DNA from: UBA4421 sp028228615
GTDB lineage: Bacteria; Pseudomonadota; Gammaproteobacteria; Pseudomonadales; Azotimanducaceae
Length of the DNA stretch: 64,000 nt
NCBI GenBank assembly: GCA_028228615.1
Contig: JAOJBS010000006.1
Span: 1-64,000 of the forward strand
Reading direction: 5' to 3'
This document shows positions 1-7,879 of the stretch, in pieces. A program made the position numbers and the translations under genes. The number at the start of each line of letters is the position of its first letter. Positions within the stretch are counted from its first letter, which is position 1. Below the pieces are notes generated by a model, which saw only the letters and a list, made by a program, of their open reading frames with translations, ran no database searches and was not told where the DNA came from.

Positions 1-381
1 TTTTGAAACGGAGAATGATATCCACGGCTTGTCTTCTGCGTGCCCCAAGGCGTACTTTTCAAGCGCTATCTGCTGGTCATGTATGACCAATAGGCCTGCC
101 GCCCGAGTGCGCTGCATGAAGTCGTCTATGCTGCTGGCATTACCTTTATAGGAATGCTGGAAACCAGCCAAACTGCCACCGCTCGTGGGCAAATTTAGGA
201 TGTTTTCCGAGGCTTTGATCAGCCGCGTATTGCCTAGATCAGCGATACTTGAGTAACCTGACTGCTGTTGTTCTGGGGTCCAGAATAGAATGTGTTCGGA
301 ACCCAAAAGATCCGCGTTCTTCTGCGCATGCACCCATAACGGCGTTAGCAAAATCGCCGCACAAAAGATTAACTGTTTCAT
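1..381 (-). CDS. serine hydrolase (class C beta-lactamase-like), 5' part only
   Basis: The minus strand reads without a stop from an ATG at 381 to the window edge, 127 codons. The first 19 residues (MKQLIFCAAILLTPLWVHA) form a Sec signal peptide, so the enzyme is exported. The last four residues in view are S-V-S-K, preceded by WISF, which fits the SxxK nucleophile motif of class C beta-lactamase/penicillin-binding-protein-like serine hydrolases. Residues before it (a segment reading LLVIHDQQIALEKYALG) match the strand that precedes SxxK in that family. The catalytic Tyr and the KTG-like motif would lie outside the window. The ribosome-binding region is a run of GAGA/GATA/GACA tetramers directly before the ATG. 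Substrate is unknown; esterase or peptidase activity is as likely as beta-lactamase. Confidence 0.82.
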   Translation of the reverse strand, partial: MKQLIFCAAILLTPLWVHAQKNADLLGSEHILFWTPEQQQSGYSSIADLGNTRLIKASENILNLPTSGGSLAGFQHSYKGNASSIDDFMQRTRAAGLLVIHDQQIALEKYALGHAEDKPWISFSVSK

Positions 382-384
382 CTC

Positions 385-439
385 TTTCTCTCTGTCTATC
401 TATCTGTCTCTATACTCACCTGCATACTCACCTGCAGCT
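385..439. repeat. tetranucleotide TCTN tract and 12 bp direct repeat
   Basis: On the plus strand a pyrimidine tract of TCTG/TCTA/TCTC tetramers (about 385-411) is followed by two copies of ATACTCACCTGC (about 412-435). The tract lies in the translation-initiation region of the minus-strand serine hydrolase and directly before the point where homology to the TonB receptor begins (about 445). Confidence 0.7.
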
Positions 440-480
440 TACCCGGTGGTCGGTTTGTAGACGTAAACGCATTCCCAAGA

Positions 481-2979
481 ATGGCCATTGCTTCAGTAGA
501 AGTATTGAAAGAAGGTGCAGCAGCGACCTATGGCTCTGACGCCATTGCTGGGGTAGCTAACTTCAAAACTCGTAAAGATTTTCAGGGCATACAGCTTTCT
601 GCTGGATTCCAAGATATTGATTCGAGCGATGGTAACAGCGAATTCGGCGCAATCTGGGGTACCCAAGTGGGTGACTTCGATTGGGTAACCTCATTTGGTT
701 ATGAGACTCGTAGCGAACTGTCTATGCGTGATCGCGACTTTACTCAAGTGCCATATGCAACTAACCCTCGCGGCGGTTTCTCAAGCATTGGTAACCCAGG
801 TGTTTATTTTCGCCCACAGGCAGCATTAGATCAGGCAGCCGCTGGCGGTAGTTTGTTCTCGTCATTGGCCGGCGCTTTGGGCGGTACAAAAGATCCAAAC
901 TGTGAAGCTTTGGGTGGCGTAGACAACAGCTTGTTCTGTCGTTTCCGTTATACCGACTTCGATAATTTGATCGAAGAAGAAGAGCGCTATCAATTGTTCT
1001 CAGAAGTTAACGGCGAATTGGAAAATGGTGTTGGCGTACACGTTGAGTTTATGTACTCCCGCGTAGACGTTCCAGAGTGGAAGACTTCACCCTCTTACCC
1101 ACCTCAAGCATTGTTTGGCGACATTCAATTCTTGCCGGCTGATCACCCAGGACTGGTTGCAATGGCAGCTCAGTACTCAGATTTTGAGCAGTACACAACA
1201 GTTCAAACTGATGCGGCCGGCGCAAATGTTGCCGGAACTGGCGAAGGTGCTACCTTCTACGGTCGTATTGCTGGCGTTGCTGGTTTAGACGGAACAATGG
1301 GCGAAGGTCGTCAAGCAGTTCGTGAATACGATACATATCGTTTTGCAGCAGCACTCGACGGTAAGTTCGACAATGGTATTGGTTGGGACGTTGCGGCTAC
1401 ATACTCAAATTCGCAAAGCACGCTAGAAGGCGTAGATGCTCAGCTTGGTCGCACCAAGTTAGCCTTTAGAGGCTTCGGTGGTAACTCATGTGGTGCATCA
1501 TTAGACACTTCTGGCAACGTTGTTGCTGGCACAGCGGTTGCGGGTCAAGGCGGATGTCTTTACTACAACCCACTGTCTAACGCGATACAAACCTCCTACG
1601 CACAGAGCGTTTACGGATACGTGAACCCAGATTACGATGCGACTGTTGCAAACAGTGCCGAAGTTATGCAGTACCTAGACAGCAAATCTCGTACCGAATC
1701 TGAATCAACTTTGTTCGTATTGGATTTGGTTTTACAAGGCGACATGTTTGATGGCGAAGCAGCATGGGCTGCTGGTTATCAGTACCGAAAAATCGAATTG
1801 CAAAGCGACTTAGATGATCTGATTAACGTTGCTATTAACCCTTGTAGTTTTGCGGGTCAAACTGACTGTGCTACTCAAACAGGCCGTCGTAGCTTCTTGA
1901 GTGCAGGACGGGAAGTGGATGCCGACCAAGACGTTAACTCATTGTTTTTCGAAACTGCATTAGACGTAAGCGAAAATTTGGACCTGCAATTAGCTGTACG
2001 CTATGAAGACTACGGCGACGCAGATACATTCGACCCTAAGCTTGCTGGTAGATACACCATCAACGAAATGTTTTCACTGCGTGGATCTGTTCAAACCACT
2101 TTCCGTGGTCCTGATCTAGACGCGGTAAACGAAAGCCGTGTAACAGCTTTATCCTATGTAGGCCCTACTGCTGCATTTAAGGCCATTGATTACATTGGTA
2201 ATGCTGATGTCGAGCCTGAAAGCGCGTTCACCTACAACATTGGTTTAATCATTAACCCAATTGAAGACATGACGATTACTCTGGATTTTTGGAACTATGA
2301 TTTTGATAACCCAATCATCTCTGAAGACTTCAATGCCTTGGTTTCTGCCTATCAAGCGGGCGGCGCAAGCAAATTGGCTGTTCAAGGTCAAATCTTCTGC
2401 CAAGGTGGTTTGAATGATGGTAGCTGTGCAGCATCTGGTATCGAGCGCATCGAGTCTATGACAATCAATGGTCCTTCTATAGAAACTTCTGGCATTGATT
2501 TGTTTGCGGACTATCAGTTTGAGATGGCTGGCGGTATTGCCAAAGTGGGCTTAGATGTGAGCCATACTGTTGAGTATAAGCAAGACGCTTACTCCAAAGA
2601 TGGGGCGCTAATCTCAGGGGCGTATGACGCTGCGGGTTTCTTGAATGTGAGCCGCGGTGCGCGTCCTTTGCCTGACCTTAAGGGTCGTGCATTTGCAGAG
2701 TTTAACCGCGATCAACACAATGTCCTGTTTTACGTTAATCACATAGCTAAATACTTTGATGAAAGAGACAACGTGAATGTTGATTCGCAAAACACCTTTG
2801 ATCTGCATTACCAATATGCGTTCATGGATGAAGCGGCACGCGTTACTGTTTCTGCAATTAACTTCACAGACGAAGAGCCACCGTTGGCTCGTGTTGACCT
2901 GAACTATGACGGTTATACACACAATGCATTTGGTCGTATGATCAAAGTTGGTATCGAATATACATTCGCTGCTGAGTAA
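481..2979 (+). CDS. TonB-dependent receptor, N-terminally truncated
   Basis: This is an outer-membrane TonB-dependent receptor, mostly the 22-strand barrel. The predicted protein (832 aa) begins inside the plug domain: residues 6-26 (VEVLKEGAAATYGSDAIAGVA) are the conserved plug motif that starts near residue 144 in the full-length receptor at 42556. The frame stays open upstream of the ATG and reads RFVDVNAFPR, which also fits plug consensus, but homology stops near 445 in a repeat tract. Signal peptide, TonB box and the first half of the plug, about 138 residues, are therefore missing. The C-terminus is intact and ends in IKVGIEYTFAAE, a terminal beta-strand with aromatic residue. Without a signal peptide the product should not reach the outer membrane, so it is probably a pseudogene, a rearranged gene or the result of a mis-join. 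A good terminator follows. The substrate cannot be read from the sequence. Confidence 0.85.
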   Translation: MAIASVEVLKEGAAATYGSDAIAGVANFKTRKDFQGIQLSAGFQDIDSSDGNSEFGAIWGTQVGDFDWVTSFGYETRSELSMRDRDFTQVPYATNPRGGFSSIGNPGVYFRPQAALDQAAAGGSLFSSLAGALGGTKDPNCEALGGVDNSLFCRFRYTDFDNLIEEEERYQLFSEVNGELENGVGVHVEFMYSRVDVPEWKTSPSYPPQALFGDIQFLPADHPGLVAMAAQYSDFEQYTTVQTDAAGANVAGTGEGATFYGRIAGVAGLDGTMGEGRQAVREYDTYRFAAALDGKFDNGIGWDVAATYSNSQSTLEGVDAQLGRTKLAFRGFGGNSCGASLDTSGNVVAGTAVAGQGGCLYYNPLSNAIQTSYAQSVYGYVNPDYDATVANSAEVMQYLDSKSRTESESTLFVLDLVLQGDMFDGEAAWAAGYQYRKIELQSDLDDLINVAINPCSFAGQTDCATQTGRRSFLSAGREVDADQDVNSLFFETALDVSENLDLQLAVRYEDYGDADTFDPKLAGRYTINEMFSLRGSVQTTFRGPDLDAVNESRVTALSYVGPTAAFKAIDYIGNADVEPESAFTYNIGLIINPIEDMTITLDFWNYDFDNPIISEDFNALVSAYQAGGASKLAVQGQIFCQGGLNDGSCAASGIERIESMTINGPSIETSGIDLFADYQFEMAGGIAKVGLDVSHTVEYKQDAYSKDGALISGAYDAAGFLNVSRGARPLPDLKGRAFAEFNRDQHNVLFYVNHIAKYFDERDNVNVDSQNTFDLHYQYAFMDEAARVTVSAINFTDEEPPLARVDLNYDGYTHNAFGRMIKVGIEYTFAAE

Positions 2980-3015
2980 TACTGCATAAAACTCAGTGCC
3001 CTAGACTGAGTTTGG

Positions 3016-3045
3016 AAAAACGCCGCTTTATGCGGCGTTTTTTTT
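3016..3045 (+). terminator. Rho-independent terminator after the TonB receptor
   Basis: AAAAACGCCGC, a 5 nt loop, then GCGGCGTTTTTTTT. A perfect GC stem is followed by eight T residues, 36 bp after the receptor stop codon. Confidence 0.9.
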
Positions 3046-3109
3046 GCCTAAAATTTTTGCAGGATAGGGATTTAATCGCGCGTTGAAGAGCGCCGCAGGA
3101 AGGGCGCTT

Positions 3110-3157
3110 AGGCAAACCTTCAGGCAAACCTTCAGGCAACCCTTTAGGCAAACCTCT
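3110..3157. repeat. 12 bp tandem repeat, four copies
   Basis: Four successive 12 bp units of consensus AGGCAAACCTTC, the last two with one to three changes. They lie in the spacer between the TonB receptor terminator and the GMC oxidoreductase. No gene is visible in the rest of this 313 bp spacer. Confidence 0.85.
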
Positions 3158-3292
3158 GAAGGACACTTTAGAGACATATTGGCGAGGATAGTGCTAGATT
3201 ACGTGCCGTAACTTTAGTGTCTGGCTGGTCTATATTTTTGCTCAAATTGCCAGCCAGCGGACTTATTGCGCAATCTAAATTAAGGCGTTTTT

Positions 3293-4939
3293 ATGCTCAA
3301 ACAAGCAGACTATATAATTGTTGGCGCCGGCAGTGCCGGCTGTGTTTTGGCCAATAGGCTCTCTGAAAATCCGAATAATACGGTGCTGCTGATAGAAGCC
3401 GGTGGCAAAGACAAAAACCTATTTATCCATATGCCAGCGGGCTACTCGCAGATTGTGCCGACCCAAAACGCGCAGAACTATGCGTATGAGACTCAGCCGG
3501 ATGCCAATGTCGGCGGACGCTCAATGTACTGGCCTCGAGGTCGAGGGTGGGGTGGCTCATCCTCTATCAATGCCATGGTTTATATTCGTGGCCACGCCAA
3601 TGACTACGACCATTGGAGTCAGTTAGGTAACAAGGGTTGGTCCTATGCCCAGGTACTGCCTTATTTCAAAAAAGCCGAATGCTTTGAGGGTGAAGGCGAC
3701 AGCCAATATCACGGTACCGACGGCCCTCTAGCAGTGAAAAAATCTGATCGTACAGATGATGTTTTGCTGGATAAATTTGTTCAGGCGGGCGCCCAAGCCG
3801 GGTTTCCATTAACTAACGATTTTAATGGCCGGCAGCAAGAAGGTTTCTCGCGTTACGAACACACCATCAAAGGTGCTAAACGCTCCAGCGCGGCCCAAGC
3901 GTATTTACACCCAGTATTAGACCGAGCAAACCTCACGGTAATGTCAGATGTAACCGTTGATCGTGTGGTGTGTGAGGGTAAGCGAGCAGTGGCGGTAGAC
4001 GTTATTGTGAAAAAAGAGAAGATCCGGTTAGCTGCGCAAAAAGAGGTCATTCTTAGCGCCGGCGCACTTAACTCACCACAAATTCTATTACGCAGCGGTA
4101 TTGGTCCCCATGTTGAGGTGAGCAAGCATGGTATCGACCTAGTGCATAATTTGCCCGGCGTGGGTGAGAACCTTCAGGATCACATTGGCGTGGTCAGTCA
4201 GTTTGCCTGCACTCAACCCGTGACCTTGCACCGTAGCGCCAACGTTTGGAACCGTTTGACCTCGGGTATTAAATATCTGGCCTTTGGTACAGGCGATGCC
4301 GCGCACCCGCCAACAGCAGGCGGCGCGTTCATTAAGTCGCATCCGGATAAAGCCATTCCAGACATGCAAATTCACTACGTATCTGCAGCTATGAATGATG
4401 TGCATGCTCGAGAAGGCGTGCCCAAGGAACATGGTTTTTCTAGCATAGTTTACTGTTGTAGACCCCAAAGTAGGGGACGTATAGGCTTGCAGGACGCTGA
4501 TCCGCAATCGGCGCCGGCAATTTTTCCCAACTATTTTTCAGTGGAGCAGGACCTCATTGATACCCGAAATGGTTTTAGACAAACCCGCCGGGTATTTATG
4601 CAACAAGCCTTTGATGAGTATCGTGGTAGGCAGCTTAAGCCATCGAGCGATGTGAACGTGGACGATGACGCTCAGGTTGATCAATGGATAAGAGATACTG
4701 GTGAAACGTTATATCACCCTGTAGGCACCTGTAAGATGGGAGCAGACGATATGGCAGTAGTGGATGTGCACGGTGCGGTGCATGGTATGCAGGGTTTACG
4801 GGTTGTTGACGCATCCCTTATGCCTACATTGATTGGCGGTAATACCAACGCGCCAACCATCATGATGGCAGAAAAAATTGCTGACGACATTCTGGGTCAG
4901 CCCGTGTTACCAGCAGCGGAAGTGGTGACAGCAAATTAG
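3293..4939 (+). CDS. GMC family FAD oxidoreductase (choline/alcohol dehydrogenase-like)
   Basis: A 548 aa glucose-methanol-choline flavoprotein, the usual length for the BetA/AlkJ group. The N-terminal FAD dinucleotide fold has GAGSAG at residues 11-16 and the ribose-binding acidic residue in LLIEAGG. The second GMC signature follows (WPRGRGWGGSSSINAM, about residues 80-95). The active-site histidine is H475 in YHPVGTCKMG, and the C-terminal NTNAPTIM block (about 519-526) closes the FAD site. There is no signal peptide, so it is cytoplasmic or membrane-associated. The start has AAGGCG six bases upstream. The family oxidises primary alcohols, choline or polyethylene glycols to aldehydes, passing electrons to quinone or cytochrome. 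It sits just upstream of a TRAP uptake locus and may act on the imported compound, but that link rests on position alone. Confidence 0.93.
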   Translation: MLKQADYIIVGAGSAGCVLANRLSENPNNTVLLIEAGGKDKNLFIHMPAGYSQIVPTQNAQNYAYETQPDANVGGRSMYWPRGRGWGGSSSINAMVYIRGHANDYDHWSQLGNKGWSYAQVLPYFKKAECFEGEGDSQYHGTDGPLAVKKSDRTDDVLLDKFVQAGAQAGFPLTNDFNGRQQEGFSRYEHTIKGAKRSSAAQAYLHPVLDRANLTVMSDVTVDRVVCEGKRAVAVDVIVKKEKIRLAAQKEVILSAGALNSPQILLRSGIGPHVEVSKHGIDLVHNLPGVGENLQDHIGVVSQFACTQPVTLHRSANVWNRLTSGIKYLAFGTGDAAHPPTAGGAFIKSHPDKAIPDMQIHYVSAAMNDVHAREGVPKEHGFSSIVYCCRPQSRGRIGLQDADPQSAPAIFPNYFSVEQDLIDTRNGFRQTRRVFMQQAFDEYRGRQLKPSSDVNVDDDAQVDQWIRDTGETLYHPVGTCKMGADDMAVVDVHGAVHGMQGLRVVDASLMPTLIGGNTNAPTIMMAEKIADDILGQPVLPAAEVVTAN

Positions 4940-4998
4940 ATCTACCGTGTGATTGAAGCGGGTAGCACCAAATAGTAAGAAAGTTGAGCAAGGGATAA

Positions 4999-7428
4999 GT
5001 GAATGAGGACGGGGGAGCAAGCTTGATAAAGAGAATTTATTGCGTTTTTTTAAAACGTCAATTTGGGTGCTTAGCAGATACAAAAATCGGTGGCCTGAAG
5101 CGGCGCTTAGCAAGTGCCGTAATGAATGGCGCAGTCATTTTGCCCGGTTTCCTAGTGCTTGCCGCGCTCGTTTCCCCAATCGCGCAGGCGGATGCCCCAC
5201 TTGATCTAAACCCCATTGAAGCCGCCCAGTGGAATACCTCTCACGCAGCTCACTTAGCCTCCAGAGCGGGCTTTGGTGCGACGGTTGACGAGTTGTCGGT
5301 GCTTGCCGCCATGACACCTACAGCGGCAGTAAATGTCTTTGTGGACGGCGCGCATAAGTCTCAGAATGATGACAACCCAAGTCAGCTCAGCGAAAATTTT
5401 CAACACTCTGGGGTTTTTGATGAAGGACTAGATCCCTTTCCGGCAAGCAGACCCGCCACAACTATGCTCGCTAAAAAACAAGGTCACGCGCTGGGTGTGG
5501 AAGTGAAGGCAGGAGGCAATCGTCCCCTACAGCCAGTGGTTAATAAGTTCTTTTATTGGCTGCGTGCCAGTCGTCTAGAAACTGACCGTGTGGCCTATTG
5601 GTGGGCAAATCGAATGCTTGCCTCAAAGTATCCGTTGGAAGAAAAAGCGGCCTTATTCTGGCACGGGCATTTTGCCAGTAATGAAGACAAGGTCCGCGAT
5701 TATCGAAAAATGCTGAAGCAGCTACAACTGTTTCAAAGCGCGGGCTTAGGCGATTTTCGTCAATTACTGATCGGCGTGGCCCAAGACCCAGCCATGCTGG
5801 TTTTCCTTGATGCTGGGGTGAATACTAAAGACTCGCCTAACGAAAATTTTGCCCGCGAAATAATGGAACTGTTCACCATGGGCGTTGGCGAATATGGTGA
5901 AGAGGATGTGCGCGAGGCAGCCCGCAGTTTTACTGGCTGGTCTGTGCGCGGCTTAGATTTTTATGTCGATACGCAAAATCATGATGAAGGCAACAAACGC
6001 TTTTTAGGTGAAGTAGGCAATTTTGACGGGGTCCAAATCATCGACCGTATCCTTGCTCAAGATATCACCAGTGAATTTCTTGCCAGCAAACTGTATCGCT
6101 ATTTTGTGCGCGACGAACTTAGCTCAGAGGGCGCTGTTCAGTTAGGTCAGTTGCTAAGAGACAAACAACTTAACGTTGGCGAGTTTTTGCGCGCGCTGTT
6201 TATGTCTAAAGACTTTTATCAAAGCCAAGGCGCGCATATAAAAAGTCCGGTGGAATTGGTTATTTCAACTTATAAAAAAATGGGTTTTAACCAGGTGCCT
6301 GGCGTACCAGATTTCAATGTGGTCACTGGCGCCCTCGGTCAGCGACTCATGCGTCCGCCTACGGTGGCGGGGTGGTCACAAGGCCGCAGTTGGATTACAC
6401 CGTCGCTGTTGTTTGAGCGTGGCAATTTTGTCCTTGATGTGATGTTTCCTGATATTGGTTTTATTCCACCAGACCGTTTTCCGCCCTTTACGTTTAAAAT
6501 TGCCACGCTGTCGCCTGAAGGCACGGGGTGGATGAAGGCGCTACGCGGCGCAGCTAAGAACATTGGTGAGCGGACAGACGGCTCGGTGAAATTTAAGATT
6601 TACCCCGGCGGTGTCATGGGTGATGACAAAGCTGTGCTGCGCAAGATGCGTATTGGCCAACTACACGGCGCAGCGTTGACCTCCGGCGGCGTTATGCAGC
6701 CGTATCCAGACATTGCTCTGTACAATCTACCGCTTATTTTTAGAAATTATGCAGAAGCAGACTATGTTCGTCAGCGTATGGACGCCAAGTTGATGGCGGG
6801 GTTGCGTGAGCAAAAGTTTGTCGGTTTTGGTTTGGCCGAGGTGGGTTTTGCCTATCCAATGACCCAGCAGCCGGTGACGTCGGTAAGTGGTTTCGCTGAC
6901 CGCCGCGTTTGGGCACCAGATAATGATCCCGGCGCCATCAAAGCTTATTCTTCTTTTAATGTAACGCCTATACCTCTGCCCATTGCAGATGTGCTAACGG
7001 GTTTGCAGACTGGGTTGATAGACAGTATTGGTTCACCCCCCATTGGCGCTATTGCGCTGCAGTGGCACACACAAGTGAAGTACGTGACGGAACTGCCAAT
7101 ACTTTACGTTTATGGTTTGTTCACCATCGCAGAGAAACCTTTTTTGCGCCTAGATGAAGAGCAACAAAAAATCGTCACTGAAGAACTCAGTGCCGCAGTG
7201 CGTCAAGTTGATGCAGACTCTCGCCGTGATAATGAAAGCGCCGTGGCCGCACTGACGAAACAAGGTATCGAGTGGTTATCACCCAGTGTCGTGGAATCGT
7301 CAGAGTGGTTTGCAATGGCCAGCAACGCTAACGAACAATTGATTCGCGAGGACTACGTCTCAGAACCTTTGTACCAAGAGATGATCGGACACTTAGAGCA
7401 GTATCGAAGTGAAAATAGCGATCGATAA
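4999..7428 (+). CDS. DUF1800 domain fused to a TRAP DctP solute-binding protein
   Basis: The 809 aa product joins two families in one frame. Residues about 78-490 are a DUF1800 (PF08811-type) protein: AAHLASRAGFGA at the start, FWHGHFASNEDKV, the hallmark NENFAREIMELFTMGVG and DVREAARSFTGW, and the late VAGWSQGRSWI block. From about F497 (FTFKIATLSPEGTGWM) to the end is a complete mature DctP-type TRAP binding protein of about 313 aa, with YPGGVMGDDKAVLRKMRIGQ, PLPIADVLTGLQTGLID and GAIALQWHTQVKY. The join falls where the DctP signal peptide would normally be cleaved. Export would come from the N-terminal hydrophobic segment near residues 42-65. The frame opens at a GTG (4999); TTG 5023 has the better GGGGGAG site, and ATG 5122 would start right at the signal peptide. 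The stop overlaps dctQ by 20 bp, so the fused protein is wired to the DctQM membrane pair. TRAP systems import organic acids using a Na+ gradient. The role of DUF1800 is unknown, and no DUF1501 partner lies nearby. Confidence 0.9.
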   Translation: MNEDGGASLIKRIYCVFLKRQFGCLADTKIGGLKRRLASAVMNGAVILPGFLVLAALVSPIAQADAPLDLNPIEAAQWNTSHAAHLASRAGFGATVDELSVLAAMTPTAAVNVFVDGAHKSQNDDNPSQLSENFQHSGVFDEGLDPFPASRPATTMLAKKQGHALGVEVKAGGNRPLQPVVNKFFYWLRASRLETDRVAYWWANRMLASKYPLEEKAALFWHGHFASNEDKVRDYRKMLKQLQLFQSAGLGDFRQLLIGVAQDPAMLVFLDAGVNTKDSPNENFAREIMELFTMGVGEYGEEDVREAARSFTGWSVRGLDFYVDTQNHDEGNKRFLGEVGNFDGVQIIDRILAQDITSEFLASKLYRYFVRDELSSEGAVQLGQLLRDKQLNVGEFLRALFMSKDFYQSQGAHIKSPVELVISTYKKMGFNQVPGVPDFNVVTGALGQRLMRPPTVAGWSQGRSWITPSLLFERGNFVLDVMFPDIGFIPPDRFPPFTFKIATLSPEGTGWMKALRGAAKNIGERTDGSVKFKIYPGGVMGDDKAVLRKMRIGQLHGAALTSGGVMQPYPDIALYNLPLIFRNYAEADYVRQRMDAKLMAGLREQKFVGFGLAEVGFAYPMTQQPVTSVSGFADRRVWAPDNDPGAIKAYSSFNVTPIPLPIADVLTGLQTGLIDSIGSPPIGAIALQWHTQVKYVTELPILYVYGLFTIAEKPFLRLDEEQQKIVTEELSAAVRQVDADSRRDNESAVAALTKQGIEWLSPSVVESSEWFAMASNANEQLIREDYVSEPLYQEMIGHLEQYRSENSDR

Positions 7429-7879
7429 AACCTTGGGGTTTCTGCGCAAGCTCGAGGACGCGCTGTTAGTTACTCTGCTGTTATCTATGGTGGGCATTGC
7501 CACCACACAAGTACTGTTACGCAATTTATTCGATAGCGGCTTTTATTGGGGCGACAGCTTGGTCCGCGTCATTGTGCTGTGGGTTGCCCTAGTTGGTGCC
7601 ATGATCGCCTCGCGTAACGACAGTCATATTCGCATTGATCTAGCCAGTCGCTTTTTGAGCGGGTGGGTTAAGCCCTGGGTTGCCAGAATCAGTCACGTAT
7701 TCACCTGTGGCGTTTTAGTCCTCTTTACTTGGGGCAGTTATCAATTTGTCAGCTATGAGTTTATGGATAACGCCGTTGCCTTCGGCGATGTGCCTGCTTG
7801 GATTTGCGAATCTATTATGCCTTTTGGTGGTGCGGTAATGACTATCCGTTACGCCTTGTTAGCGATTAAGCCCGAATGA
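7409..7879 (+). CDS. dctQ: TRAP transporter small permease DctQ
   Basis: A 156 aa inner-membrane protein with four hydrophobic segments, the standard size and topology of the DctQ subunit of TRAP transporters. The motif VLRNLFDSGFYWGDSLVRVIVLW resembles the conserved QVLLRN/E..R...W region, and SRNDSHIRIDL is the conserved HI.(V/I)D block. It starts with GTG inside the end of the DctP fusion gene and shares an ATGA overlap with dctM, so translation is coupled across all three cistrons. It pairs with DctM to carry the substrate delivered by the periplasmic binding protein. Confidence 0.92.
   Translation: MKIAIDKTLGFLRKLEDALLVTLLLSMVGIATTQVLLRNLFDSGFYWGDSLVRVIVLWVALVGAMIASRNDSHIRIDLASRFLSGWVKPWVARISHVFTCGVLVLFTWGSYQFVSYEFMDNAVAFGDVPAWICESIMPFGGAVMTIRYALLAIKPE

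Noticed and set aside
249..539. Plus-strand 96 aa frame
   Set aside because: It is antisense to the serine hydrolase 5' end and crosses the repeat tract; composition is low complexity and it overlaps the real receptor frame.
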